A stretch of DNA of 64,000 nt from Picosynechococcus sp. PCC 7002. GTDB taxonomy: Bacteria; Cyanobacteriota; Cyanobacteriia; Cyanobacteriales; MRBY01. The number at the start of each line of letters is the position of its first letter. Within the stretch, counting starts at the first letter, position 1. Where the stretch lies: contig NZ_CAWLFA010000001.1 of the NCBI RefSeq assembly GCF_963860125.1, positions 1,302,001 to 1,366,000 on the forward strand. Reading direction: 5' to 3'. Below are positions 16,770-25,823 of the stretch, piece by piece. The translations under genes and the position numbers were made by a program. The notes below the pieces were generated by a model. It saw nothing but the letters and a program-made list of their open reading frames with translations, was not told where the DNA came from and made no database searches.

Positions 16770-18596
16770 TTAGGAAGCAAGGGATGCTGTGGGACGACGA
16801 CGACGGCGCTGGGTTCTAACGGCAGTCTGTTCGCTGACCTGCATCAAAAAGACCACGAGGGGTTCCCCTTGTAATTCTCGACGGGCAAGGCGTTGTAGGG
16901 ATGCTTCAATCTCTAGGCGAATGTCAGTCCAGTCAATGTCTTCGTTGCTGCGCTTGCCATGTTCTTTGTACTCTGCGAGGCGGTCTTCCAACACATTTTC
17001 GACATTCCGCTGGATTAACTGGTGGAGTAACTTATTGTTCGCTGCGGTAACCACACCCCGGAGATGAATTTCTGGTGGCGCAATTAGATTACCGTCTTGG
17101 GCGATCGCCACGGCCACCGTAATCACCCCTTCCTCGGCCAACTGTTGCCGTTCCTGGAGTACCGAATCATGGACAATACCAGAACGGTCTACTAATTCAA
17201 TTCCCGAAGGCACTTTCCCGGTAACACCAATGGAATTTTCTGTGAGTTCCACAATGTCACCGTTATCGATAATCACAATATTTTCTTCCGGTACCCCCAT
17301 CGATTGGGCCGTTTGGGCGTGCTTCACCAACATCCGGTGTTCCCCGTGGAACGGAATAAAGAACTTCGGCTTCGTCAAGGCCAACATCAACTTGTGATCA
17401 TCTTGGGCGCCGTGACCAGAAACGTGGATTCCTTCCCCTTTACCGTAGATGACTTTCGCGCCGCGCATCATCAGACGATCAATGGTATTGACCACGGCGA
17501 TCGTATTCCCAGGGATCGGATTGGCCGAAAAGACCACCGTATCCCCTTCCTTAATTTTGATGTGGCGGTGGGCATCGTGGGAGATCCGTGTCATGGCCGA
17601 TAAGGTCTCACCTTGGGAGCCCGTTGTCAGGATCAAAACATCCTCATCCTTCATGCTTTTCAGCTGCCGCAGGGGAATAAACAGCTCATCCAAACATTTC
17701 ATGTAGCCTAAATTGCGGGCATGGGAAATGACGTTTAGCATGGAACGGCCCACCACAGCCACCTTACGATTGTGTTTTTGCGCCAGTTCTAAAATAATGC
17801 TGACCCGGTGGACAGAAGAGGCAAAGGTCGTCACAAAGAGTCGTCCTTGGGCCTGACCAAAGATTCTGTCTAAATTCGGCTTCACTGAGGCTTCCGAAGG
17901 GGTGCGACCGGGAACTTCGGCGTTCGTCGAATCACTTAAAAGACAGAGAACACCTTTTTCGCCATGCTCAGCGAGCCGCTGAAAATCAAACTGTTCACCG
18001 TCAACAGGGGTAAAGTCTACTTTGAAGTCCCCTGTGTGAATGATCACCCCAATGGGCGTGTGGATCGCCACGGTAAAGCTATCGGCAATGGAGTGAGTAT
18101 TGCGGATGTATTCTACGAGGAAATTTTTACCAATACGCACCATGTCCCGTGGCATGACGCTGTGGAGTTTGGTGCGATCGCTTACGCCTGCTTCATCTAG
18201 TTTGTCGGACAACAGAGACATAGCTAGGCGGGGGCCATAGATGACGGGAATATCAAACTGCTTGAGGTGATGGGAAATACCACCAATGTGATCTTCGTGG
18301 CCGTGGGTGACAATCATCCCCTTAATTTTGTGGCGGTTTTCCCGGAGATAGGTTGTGTCTGGCAGAACAATATTGACCCCATGCATCCCATCCGTCGGAA
18401 AGGCTAGGCCCGCATCGAGCAGCACGATTTCATCGTCATACTCAAAAACACAGGTGTTTTTACCAATTTCATGGAGACCACCCAGGGGAATAATTTTAAT
18501 ACTGTCCTGGGGGTTGAGATTTTCTGGCTTTGTCGTTTGTTTTTGGCTGGTGCGGGTTCTTCTACGGGTTGTGGGTTGGGGTTTGCTCTTGTTCAT
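16770..18596 (-). CDS. rnj: Ribonuclease J
   Basis: A 608-aa metallo-beta-lactamase/beta-CASP ribonuclease with 5' exonuclease and endonuclease activity in RNA turnover. The N-terminal 30 residues are basic and Thr/Lys-rich. The metal site HGHEDH (98-103) is intact, preceded by LDAGLAFP and followed by IHTGDFKVDF and the beta-CASP segments (VTTFASSVHR, GSQGE, VHVSGHGAQDD-like region, FIPFHGEHRML). The C terminus is Arg-rich (TQRRRRR). It is third in the asd-dapA-rnj series on the minus strand, an order also known in Synechocystis, with 182 bases between dapA and rnj. Confidence 0.95.
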   Translation of the reverse strand: MNKSKPQPTTRRRTRTSQKQTTKPENLNPQDSIKIIPLGGLHEIGKNTCVFEYDDEIVLLDAGLAFPTDGMHGVNIVLPDTTYLRENRHKIKGMIVTHGHEDHIGGISHHLKQFDIPVIYGPRLAMSLLSDKLDEAGVSDRTKLHSVMPRDMVRIGKNFLVEYIRNTHSIADSFTVAIHTPIGVIIHTGDFKVDFTPVDGEQFDFQRLAEHGEKGVLCLLSDSTNAEVPGRTPSEASVKPNLDRIFGQAQGRLFVTTFASSVHRVSIILELAQKHNRKVAVVGRSMLNVISHARNLGYMKCLDELFIPLRQLKSMKDEDVLILTTGSQGETLSAMTRISHDAHRHIKIKEGDTVVFSANPIPGNTIAVVNTIDRLMMRGAKVIYGKGEGIHVSGHGAQDDHKLMLALTKPKFFIPFHGEHRMLVKHAQTAQSMGVPEENIVIIDNGDIVELTENSIGVTGKVPSGIELVDRSGIVHDSVLQERQQLAEEGVITVAVAIAQDGNLIAPPEIHLRGVVTAANNKLLHQLIQRNVENVLEDRLAEYKEHGKRSNEDIDWTDIRLEIEASLQRLARRELQGEPLVVFLMQVSEQTAVRTQRRRRRPTASLAS

Positions 18597-18778
18597 AAAA
18601 CTCCTTAGATTTGCTTGTGGTTAAAACTAGAGAAAAGGTTGAAATAGAAAACTTTTAGGCTGGTATTTGAAGACCAACGGCTAGATATGACCAGCGAGCA
18701 ACAGGGTGCTGGTAATTGGCGCAATACTGTTCAGTTGTCAAAAGCCGTGGCAGTGGGACGTTCGCCGAATGCTTCGTT

Positions 18779-19669
18779 TTAGAGGAGGGACAAATCCTTC
18801 AACACCTGGGTGAGTTGTTTTGTGCGATCAGGGCTGAGGGGACAGAGGGGCGGACGAAAGCTACCTAAACGCCATCCCTGAAGAATGAGAGCGGTTTTCA
18901 CGGGGAGGGGGTTGGTATCACAGAATAGGACACGGAATAGGGGGAAAAGCTTCAAGTGGAGGGCGATCGCCTCTTGGGTACGGCCAGCAAGAAAGGCTTG
19001 GATCATCGCCTGCATCTGCGGCCCGACAAGGTGACTGGCCACGCTCACAACGCCCTGGGCTCCTACACTCATCAAAGGTAGAGTTAGACTATCATCCCCT
19101 GAGTAAATTTCAAAGGTAGAATCTACACCACAACGAATTTGGGCGGCCTGGTCGAGGTTACCGCTGGCTTCTTTGATGGCCACGATGTTGTCCACGGTGG
19201 CGAGGCGAATCACGGTTTCGGGCAACAGATTACAACTGGTGCGCCCCGGCACGTTGTAAAGCATCAATGGGATATCAGGGCAGGCCTCGGCGATCGCCTT
19301 GAAATGCTGATAAAGTCCTTCTTGGGGGGGCTTATTGTAATAGGGAACAACTTGCAGCGAACCGTCCAAGTTCAGTTTAGCGGCTTTTTGGGTGGCGGCG
19401 ATCGCCTCACTGGTGGAATTAGAACCCGTACCCGCGATTACCTTAGCCCGTCCAGTGGCAGCATTTTGCACAGCCCGGAATAGCTCATACTCCTCATCCC
19501 AAGTCAGGGTGGGCGATTCTCCGGTGGTGCCGCAGACAACAAGGGCGTCACTCCCCTGGTCAATGAAATGGGCCGCTAATTTTTCCGCCATCGCGTAATC
19601 CACCTGCCCCTCTTCCGTAAAGGGGGTCACCATTGCGGTGATCACTCGACCAAATCTTGTACTTGTCAT
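18779..19669 (-). CDS. dapA: 4-hydroxy-tetrahydrodipicolinate synthase
   Basis: A 296-aa TIM-barrel enzyme condensing pyruvate with aspartate semialdehyde, the committed step to lysine and diaminopimelate. The Schiff-base lysine is in VAIKEASGN, the catalytic tyrosine in LMLYNVPGRTS, and the substrate motif GTTGESPTLT is present. The ATG at 19669 (MTSTRFGRVITAMVTPF) is chosen over one seven codons upstream because the family starts here. It lies 36 bases after asd, so the two are surely cotranscribed. Confidence 0.96.
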   Translation of the reverse strand: MTSTRFGRVITAMVTPFTEEGQVDYAMAEKLAAHFIDQGSDALVVCGTTGESPTLTWDEEYELFRAVQNAATGRAKVIAGTGSNSTSEAIAATQKAAKLNLDGSLQVVPYYNKPPQEGLYQHFKAIAEACPDIPLMLYNVPGRTSCNLLPETVIRLATVDNIVAIKEASGNLDQAAQIRCGVDSTFEIYSGDDSLTLPLMSVGAQGVVSVASHLVGPQMQAMIQAFLAGRTQEAIALHLKLFPLFRVLFCDTNPLPVKTALILQGWRLGSFRPPLCPLSPDRTKQLTQVLKDLSLL

Positions 19670-19705
19670 AAACGAATCGACACAACACACATAAATCTTA
19701 CTGGA

Positions 19706-20749
19706 CTAGACCGCCGTTGCGATCGCCGCTGGTTGGAGCCAATCTTTTTCCCAAAGCAGTTCCGCAATCTGGACGGCATTAAGGGCTGCTCCTTTCCGAA
19801 TCTGATCGCCACAGAGCCACAATTCCAGGCCATTGTCTTGGGAAATATCCCGGCGAATACGACCCACCAGCACCGGATCTTTCCCCGTTGCATCCATGGG
19901 CATCGGGAAATAATTGTTTTCCCAATCCTCTACTACGGTAACACCAGGGGCCGTGGTGAGGATGTCTTTGGCTTGGGCTGGCTCGAAGGGCTGCGCAAAC
20001 TCTAGGTTAACCGCTTCAGAATGGGCCCGCAGCACCGGCACCCGGACACAGGTAGCACTAATCCGCAGGTCAGGCGTCCCAAAGATCTTCCGGGTTTCGT
20101 TCACCATTTTCATCTCCTCTTGGCAATAGCCCGCGTCATCGATGGGGGTATTGTGGGGAAAAAGATTAAAGGCGAGGGGATAGGGGAAAGATTCTGTGGG
20201 GGGTTCTTCACCCGCCAAGATCGCCTGGGTTTGCTGCTTGACTTCTTCCATGGCCCTGGCCCCGGCACCACTGGCAGATTGATAGGTAGAAACCACAATC
20301 CGCTGGATGGGTTGTACTTGATGGAGGGGATAAATTGCCACCCCCATGAGAATGGTTGTGCAGTTGGGGTTCGCGATGATGCCCTGGTGTTGTTGGGCTG
20401 CCGCTGGATTAATTTCTGGCACCACGAGGGGCACATCAGGATCCATGCGGAAGGCGCTGGAGTTGTCGATCATCACGGCACCGGCTTCGACGATCGCCTT
20501 GGCCCATTTTTTCGAAGTGCTTCCCCCGGCGGAGGCGAGGACAATATCGATCCCTTCAAAGGCTTCTGGGCTGACGGCTTCGACGGTAATGGGTTGGCCT
20601 TTAAAGGTGAGGGTTTTCCCGGCAGAACGGGGCGAGGCCAAAAGTTTTAGGTTGTTTAGGGGGAAATCCCGTTCTTCTAACAACTGTAAGAGTTCTGCGC
20701 CAACGGCTCCGGTAGCACCAAGAATGGCGACATTGACTAATTTTGACAA
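19706..20749 (-). CDS. asd: Aspartate-semialdehyde dehydrogenase
   Basis: A 347-aa enzyme reducing aspartyl phosphate to aspartate semialdehyde. The NADP-binding GATGAVGAELLQLLEERDF motif is at the N terminus, the catalytic cysteine is in NPNCTT, and SGAGARAMEE plus RVPVLRAHSEA with the catalytic His region follow. It heads the asd-dapA-rnj cluster and acts between LysC and DapA. The start codon follows a GGAGG-type sequence (minus strand) directly. It is divergent from tig across 413 bases. Confidence 0.97.
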   Translation of the reverse strand: MSKLVNVAILGATGAVGAELLQLLEERDFPLNNLKLLASPRSAGKTLTFKGQPITVEAVSPEAFEGIDIVLASAGGSTSKKWAKAIVEAGAVMIDNSSAFRMDPDVPLVVPEINPAAAQQHQGIIANPNCTTILMGVAIYPLHQVQPIQRIVVSTYQSASGAGARAMEEVKQQTQAILAGEEPPTESFPYPLAFNLFPHNTPIDDAGYCQEEMKMVNETRKIFGTPDLRISATCVRVPVLRAHSEAVNLEFAQPFEPAQAKDILTTAPGVTVVEDWENNYFPMPMDATGKDPVLVGRIRRDISQDNGLELWLCGDQIRKGAALNAVQIAELLWEKDWLQPAAIATAV

Positions 20750-20960
20750 AGAATAAACCTCCTAATGACTTTGGGTTAAGGGTAATGAAATTAAAAAGTA
20801 AAAATCTGGTTGGGGCGATCGCCTAGGGGGAATTTTTCACTGTGGCGGGGCTGGCTTGATCACCCCAGAGGCGAGGGTTTGGCTAGGATAAGCAGGGCCA
20901 CTTTTGTCGTTCTGTGCTGGGGCATCCCTTTCGCAAGACTTTGTATATCGAAGCTCTAAT

Positions 20961-20966
20961 TATACT
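20961..20966 (+). promoter_or_regulatory. Candidate -10 box for tig
   Basis: TATACT in an AT-rich tract (TCTAATTATACTATTATC). A start of transcription shortly after it would give a leader of about 190 nt containing the stems described next. No strong -35 hexamer is seen. Confidence 0.4.
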
Positions 20967-21008
20967 ATTATCAGATAGGTTAACCCCTCGTAAAAACGCA
21001 ATAGACCG

Positions 21009-21121
21009 ACCCAAACATATTCTGGGTAATCCTGCGTTTGGGTTACTGACCTTAGGATATCATGGAGCGCTCAATTCAGACCCCTAAAGGGGCGATCGCC
21101 AACGAACAGAACTATCCTAAG
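21009..21121 (+). ncRNA. Structured leader upstream of tig (candidate regulatory RNA)
   Basis: Three nested or consecutive stems lie between the candidate promoter and tig. ACCCAAAC (21009-21016) pairs with GTTTGGGT (21036-21043). CTTAGGATA (21051-21059) pairs perfectly with TATCCTAAG (21113-21121) and encloses CCCC-TAAA-GGGG (about 21081-21092). None is followed by a T tract, so they do not look like simple terminators. The sequence matches no riboswitch class I know. Confidence 0.45.
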
Positions 21122-21162
21122 ACCCTTAGTTGTAACTTATATATTAGAACCTTTAAACATCG

Positions 21163-22527
21163 ATGAAAGTTATCCAGGAAAAGCTTCCTGCCAGCCAAGT
21201 TGGGCTAGAAATCGAAGTCCCCGCTGACGTCACCCAAAAAGCCTATGATGACACAGTGCGGAAACTCGCCCGTACCGTGAACCTCCCCGGTTTCCGGAAA
21301 GGTAAAGTTCCCAAGCAGATTTTGATCCAACGGTTAGGCCCCAATCGCATTAAGGCGTCTGTCCTTGAGGATTTGATCGACGACAGCTTAAAAGCGGCGA
21401 TCGCCCAAGAAAACATTGAGGCCCTAGGAAATTTCCAGCTCAAATCTTCCTTCGATGACCTGATCAGCGCCTACAAACCCGGTGAAGCCTCCAGTTTCAA
21501 GGCCGCCGTGGATGTCCCCGCCACCGTCACCCTCAACAGCTACAAAGGCCTCAGCTTCAAGGCCGAAAAGAGTGAATATGATCCGGCGGATCTCGATGAA
21601 TTTCTCACCCAGAAACAACGCGAACTGGCTACCCTTGTCCCCGTCGAAGACCGGGCTGCCCAAATGGGAGATGTGGCGATCGCCGATTACGAAGGTCGCT
21701 ATGTAAACGACGCTGGCGAAGAAGAAGAGGACATTATCCCCGGCACCCAAGCCGAAGACTTTTCCCTCGACCTCGAAGAAGGCAAATTTATCCCAGGCTT
21801 TGTGGATGGTTTTGTCGGCATGAAACCCGAAGAAACCAAGAAATTCACCGTTACCTTCCCCGAAGACTACGGCAACGAAGAAATGGCCGGGAAACAAGTC
21901 TCCTTCACCGTCACCCTCAAGGAACTCAAGAGCCGCGAACTACCGGAACTCGATGATGAGTTTGCCAGCGAAGCCACCAACGAAGAATTTGAAACCCTCG
22001 CGGCTTGGCAAGAAAGTCTAGAAGCCCAACTAAAAGAAAACGCTGAAATCAGCACCAAAAACAGCGTGCGTCGTTATCTGCTAGAACAACTCGCTGCCAA
22101 TAACAGCACCGAACTGCCAGAAGTGAGCGTCAACGAAGAAATTACCGCAGTCCTCACCCAGCAGATGATGGAATTCAGCCGCATGGGCATCGATGTGAAT
22201 CGCATTTTTACCAAGGATATGATTCCTAAACTGCGAGAAACGGCTCGCCCAGAAGCAGAACAACGGCTCAGCAACTCCTTGATTCTCACGGAAATTGCTA
22301 AGGTCGAGAAGATCGAAATTGATACCGACAAATTCAACGAGCGCCTAGAGGAAGCTAAGGCAGAACTCCAGGAAGGCTTTGATGAAGAGCGTCTCCAGGA
22401 AGCCATCAAAGAAGAGTTGACCATTGATGCAACCCTCGATTGGCTCGAAGAGCAGTCTGAGATCGAATTTGTCCCTGCCGGAACTCTCGAAGCAGAAGAG
22501 GCTGAGGCAGCAAACGGAGAAGAATAG
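21163..22527 (+). CDS. tig: Trigger factor, ribosome-associated chaperone
   Basis: A 454-aa peptidyl-prolyl isomerase/chaperone that meets nascent chains at the ribosome exit. The ribosome-binding signature GFRKGKVP (43-50) is present, followed by an FKBP-type domain (about 165-250) and an alpha-helical C-terminal substrate-binding arm, with a Glu-rich tail. In many cyanobacteria tig is followed by clpP and clpX; here a terminator and the convergent map gene follow instead, so tig is monocistronic. The start has no obvious Shine-Dalgarno sequence (AACATCG before ATG), which makes the structured leader upstream more interesting. Confidence 0.96.
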   Translation: MKVIQEKLPASQVGLEIEVPADVTQKAYDDTVRKLARTVNLPGFRKGKVPKQILIQRLGPNRIKASVLEDLIDDSLKAAIAQENIEALGNFQLKSSFDDLISAYKPGEASSFKAAVDVPATVTLNSYKGLSFKAEKSEYDPADLDEFLTQKQRELATLVPVEDRAAQMGDVAIADYEGRYVNDAGEEEEDIIPGTQAEDFSLDLEEGKFIPGFVDGFVGMKPEETKKFTVTFPEDYGNEEMAGKQVSFTVTLKELKSRELPELDDEFASEATNEEFETLAAWQESLEAQLKENAEISTKNSVRRYLLEQLAANNSTELPEVSVNEEITAVLTQQMMEFSRMGIDVNRIFTKDMIPKLRETARPEAEQRLSNSLILTEIAKVEKIEIDTDKFNERLEEAKAELQEGFDEERLQEAIKEELTIDATLDWLEEQSEIEFVPAGTLEAEEAEAANGEE

Positions 22528-22567
22528 AGCTTTAGACGCTTATGTTTAAACTCTAAAACTAATTGCG

Positions 22568-22593
22568 AAAAGACCCCACTTGGGGTCTTTTTT
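22568..22593. terminator. tig terminator, usable from both sides
   Basis: AAAGACCCC pairs with GGGGTCTTT across a 4-base loop and is followed by a T run; the A run on the left allows use by the convergent map gene. Confidence 0.85.
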
Positions 22594-22632
22594 GTTGGTA
22601 TCTCAGGTTTTCAAGCTATCCCATCACACCCT

Positions 22633-23403
22633 TTATGCCGACAGGGTTAAAATTTCTGGCCCTTCTGGGGTGATCGCAATCGTATGTTCAAACTGGGCCG
22701 AGAGCTTACCGTCCTTGGTCACCGCCGTCCAACCATCACCGAGTAGCTGGCTCTCATAGGTGCCTTCATTGATCATTGGTTCAATGGTAAAAACCATCCC
22801 CGGACGAATTTTGGTACCCTTACCGCGTTTACCGTAGTGGGGAACCTGGGGCTCTGTGTGGAAGACATTACTAATGCCATGACCGACAAAATCACGCACG
22901 ACTGAATAGCCTTGGGATTCGGCATATTCTTGGATCGCCGCCCCAATATCACCGATGCGACCGTTGGGTTGAGCTGCTTCAATGCCGATGTACAGACATT
23001 TTTCCGTTACTTCGACTAATTTTTTAACCCTGGGTGCTGGGGTGCCCACAAAAAAAGTCCGAGACGTATCACCATGGTAGCCATCGAGAATGGGGGTCAC
23101 ATCGATATTGATGATGTCGCCGTCTTTGAGGACTTTTTTCTTACTGGGAATGCCGTGACAAATTACTTCATTGACACTGGTACAAATAGATTTTGGGTAA
23201 GGGTTACTCTTGCCATAACCGAGGGGGGCGCTTTTTGCACCGTGTTTTTGGGTCCATTCCTCCGCTGCATCGTTCAATTCGAGGGTCGTCACTCCCGGTT
23301 TAACCAGAGGCTCTAGGTAATCAAGGAGTTGCGCCGCTAGCCGTCCCGCATTGCGCATTTTTTCAATTTCTCGTTTTGATAGCAGAACGATGCCTTTACC
23401 CAT
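22633..23403 (-). CDS. map: Methionine aminopeptidase, type I
   Basis: A 256-aa dinuclear-metal peptidase removing the initiator methionine. Metal ligands appear in the expected order: Asp in NIDVTPIL, Asp in GYHGDTSRTF, His in GHGISNVFHTEPQVPHYG, Glu in FTIEPMI and Glu in QFEHTIAIT. Type I because the 60-aa type II insertion is absent. The ATG at 23403 is followed by GKGIVLLSKREIEKM, the usual start of this group. It is divergent from ilvC. Confidence 0.96.
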   Translation of the reverse strand: MGKGIVLLSKREIEKMRNAGRLAAQLLDYLEPLVKPGVTTLELNDAAEEWTQKHGAKSAPLGYGKSNPYPKSICTSVNEVICHGIPSKKKVLKDGDIINIDVTPILDGYHGDTSRTFFVGTPAPRVKKLVEVTEKCLYIGIEAAQPNGRIGDIGAAIQEYAESQGYSVVRDFVGHGISNVFHTEPQVPHYGKRGKGTKIRPGMVFTIEPMINEGTYESQLLGDGWTAVTKDGKLSAQFEHTIAITPEGPEILTLSA

Positions 23404-23730
23404 GGGAGTTTATTGCTTGTAAGACCAACAGAATTATCAGAGGTTTATTGTAACAGCCCTAAAAGCCTTCGGCGAATCATTGCTGCGCCTGTCAAGTCCC
23501 CAGGGAGGGCGACTGAGACCCTCGGCGATCGCCAAAATTGCGACGCAATGATCAGCAGAGTTTGCCGAAATCAAAGATGTCGGTTGGCTGTTTTTCCTAT
23601 AAGTGATTAAAAATTTCTGAGGAGCCTGCCCAGCAAAAGTTCAGTTGACAACAATCTCCTATAATACGAAGTCTGCAGTATGCATTAACACATATTCTTA
23701 ACTTTGTAATTTCCGTCGGAGAATTGTCCT
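23404..23730. promoter_or_regulatory. Divergent promoter region of map and ilvC
   Basis: The 327-base spacer contains TATAAT at 23660-23665, a good -10 element for ilvC, giving a leader of about 60 nt. TTGACA (23645-23650) lies only 9 bases upstream, too close to be its -35 partner. A HIP1 site lies near 23525. No other gene was seen. Confidence 0.45.
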
Positions 23731-24726
23731 ATGGCTCGCATGTATTATGATGCGGACGCAAACTTAGATCTGTTAAACGGCAAAACCGTTGCCATCATCG
23801 GCTATGGTTCCCAGGGCCATGCCCATGCCCTCAACCTCAAAGACAGTGGGATTAACGTCGTTATCGGCCTATATGCCGGAAGTAAGTCCACAGCCAAAGC
23901 CGAAGCAGAAGGTCTAAAGGTTTTACCTGTTGCGGAAGCAGCAAAAGTGGCGGACTGGATCATGATTTTGTTACCCGACGATGTCCAAAAATCTGTCTAC
24001 ACCAAAGATATTCTCCCCAACCTCCAAGCGGGCAATGTACTTTCCTTTGCTCACGGCTTCAATATCAACTTCGGCCAAATCGTTCCCCCCGCTGATGTAG
24101 ACGTTGTAATGGTTGCCCCTAAAGGCCCTGGTCACCTCGTGCGTCGTACCTATGAACAAGGTCAAGGGGTGCCCGCATTATTCGCAGTTTACCAAGACGC
24201 CACAGGTCAAGCCCGTGATTTGGCGATGGCCTATGCGAAAGGCATCGGCGGTACTCGCGGTGGCATCCTTGAAACCACGTTCCGAGAAGAAACGGAGACT
24301 GATCTATTCGGTGAACAGGCAGTTCTCTGTGGTGGTCTGAGTGCTCTGATTAAAGCTGGTTTTGAAACCCTCGTCGAAGCGGGTTACCAGCCGGAGTTGG
24401 CTTACTTTGAGTGTCTCCATGAAGTGAAGCTCATTGTTGACCTCGTTGTGGAAGGTGGTCTGGCGAAAATGCGGGATAGCATTTCTACCACCGCTGAGTA
24501 TGGTGATTATGTCAGTGGGCCACGGGTGATCACTGCTGAAACCAAAGCCGCAATGAAGGAAATTCTGACCGAAATCCAAACGGGTGAGTTTGCACGAAAT
24601 TTCATCCTCGAAAATCAGTCGGGTCAAGCGCAATTTACGGCTATTCGTCGCCGTGAAGCAGAACATCCCATTGAAGTTGTGGGTAAGGATCTGCGGGCAA
24701 TGTTTAGCTGGTTGAAGGAAAGCTAA
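23731..24726 (+). CDS. ilvC: Ketol-acid reductoisomerase, class I
   Basis: A 331-aa NADPH-dependent enzyme of valine, leucine and isoleucine synthesis. The Rossmann motif GYGSQGHAHALNLKDSG is near residue 24; the metal- and substrate-binding helical domain carries ETDLFGEQAVLCGG and EVKLIVDLVVEGGL. The length is that of the short (class I) form. The ATG has GGAG about 8 bases upstream. A strong terminator follows, so it is a single-gene unit. Confidence 0.97.
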   Translation: MARMYYDADANLDLLNGKTVAIIGYGSQGHAHALNLKDSGINVVIGLYAGSKSTAKAEAEGLKVLPVAEAAKVADWIMILLPDDVQKSVYTKDILPNLQAGNVLSFAHGFNINFGQIVPPADVDVVMVAPKGPGHLVRRTYEQGQGVPALFAVYQDATGQARDLAMAYAKGIGGTRGGILETTFREETETDLFGEQAVLCGGLSALIKAGFETLVEAGYQPELAYFECLHEVKLIVDLVVEGGLAKMRDSISTTAEYGDYVSGPRVITAETKAAMKEILTEIQTGEFARNFILENQSGQAQFTAIRRREAEHPIEVVGKDLRAMFSWLKES

Positions 24727-24779
24727 TCGAGAAATTAGATTGATTTAATATTTAATAACAATATTAAGTTAAACCGATT

Positions 24780-24812
24780 AGGTGAGAGTCAGTGATTCTC
24801 ACCTTTTTTTTA
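24780..24812 (+). terminator. ilvC terminator
   Basis: AGGTGAGA (24780-24787) pairs with TCTCACCT (24797-24804) and runs into seven or more T. The T tract overlaps the stop codon of the convergent methyltransferase gene. Confidence 0.85.
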
Positions 24813-25634
24813 ACTGGGCGGTTTCACTTGGGCAATGTGGGCAGCGCAAATATATTGGGTGGGAATCGTCTGAATTTTTCGAGCTTGAAAGACAGCCTTT
24901 AGTTCATCAAAGAGCTGCCTGCGAACTGTGGGATCTAGGGCAATGTAGGGAGAAAGAGTTGTGAGTAATTTGAGGTAATCGTTGGGGGAATAATCTTTGG
25001 TTTCAATGACCTGGGTTAGTTCTAAGTTTTGAAAACAATTTGAATCAAGCAAACCCTGGCTGATGTTCTTGAGATTTTGTTCCTGGACAGCGATATTTTC
25101 AAAGCTGGCAAAGCTGGGCATATATTTTTCATAGAGAGGCAAGAGATCCTGAAAAATGGTGGGATCCGGTTGGGGAACGGTATTCCAAAGCAGAAGTATG
25201 TTCCCCTGGGGCTTGAGTAAGTTGGCGATCGCCTGGCATCTGGTGTCTGGTTGTAGCCAGTGAAAAGAAGTACTGGCAAGGATAGTATCGAATTTTTCTG
25301 GGGTCGGTTGCCATTCCTCAAAGGTGGTATTAATAATTTGAATTGGGTAATTTTGAAAACGTTGGGCGGCAAATTCACAGGCTCGTGGGTTCGGCTCTAG
25401 ACAGATTAATGAAAAACCCCGTTGGGCAAAATGTTGCGTTGCATTGCCTGGGCCGCTGCCAATTTCTAGAATGACACTTTCCGGCTTGATTTTTCCGCAG
25501 ATTAAATCAATAATTTCCGGCATATAGGGGGCACGATATTGGTCATAGGCCTGGGTTGCCTCTGCATACCAATGTTGACGTGCTTCGATGGGTTGAGCAT
25601 AAATTTTTTGAAAAAAGGCGTCAAAATTTTTCAT
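24810..25634 (-). CDS. Class I SAM-dependent methyltransferase, substrate unknown
   Basis: A 274-aa protein with a class I methyltransferase fold. Motif I is ILEIGSGPGNAT (about residues 55-66), an acidic residue follows at the end of strand 2 (CLEPN), and strand 4 reads FDTILASTSFHWL, a pattern typical of the Methyltransf_11/25 small-molecule group. The start METKNF-like MKNFDAFF is the only ATG near. The gene is AT-richer than its neighbours, as is the adjacent polA region. No partner gene reveals its substrate. Confidence 0.85.
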   Translation of the reverse strand: MKNFDAFFQKIYAQPIEARQHWYAEATQAYDQYRAPYMPEIIDLICGKIKPESVILEIGSGPGNATQHFAQRGFSLICLEPNPRACEFAAQRFQNYPIQIINTTFEEWQPTPEKFDTILASTSFHWLQPDTRCQAIANLLKPQGNILLLWNTVPQPDPTIFQDLLPLYEKYMPSFASFENIAVQEQNLKNISQGLLDSNCFQNLELTQVIETKDYSPNDYLKLLTTLSPYIALDPTVRRQLFDELKAVFQARKIQTIPTQYICAAHIAQVKPPS

Positions 25635-25691
25635 ATTTTAAAAGCTTAAAAGAACAGTATTTTCGGTTATTTAATATTAGTTATTTTCTTG

Positions 25692-25823
25692 ATGATTAAA
25701 ATTAAGGAAGTAAAAAACCAACCTCCTTTTTACAATAAAACAAATCCCTGGGGTGATGAAATGGCGGGATTATGGGAAGATCATCATAGTCGATTGCTCT
25801 TTGAATTGTTCCGTAAGTATTAA
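25692..25823 (+). CDS. Candidate 43-aa protein overlapping the polA start
   Basis: An ATG at 25692 opens 43 codons, rich in Trp, His and aromatic residues (NPWGDEMAGLWEDHH, ending LLFELFRKY), and stops with TAA at 25821-25823. The last A of this stop is the first base of the polA ATG (TAATG), the classic arrangement for translational coupling. No clear ribosome site precedes the ATG; a TTG sits just before it. The composition looks protein-like rather than random, but I recognise no family, and it could be a remnant of a longer gene. Confidence 0.4.
   Translation: MIKIKEVKNQPPFYNKTNPWGDEMAGLWEDHHSRLLFELFRKY

Noticed and set aside
23645..23665. TTGACA and TATAAT as a full promoter for ilvC
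   Set aside because: Only 9 bases separate the hexamers, too short for a sigma-70 promoter; only the -10 is kept as a candidate.
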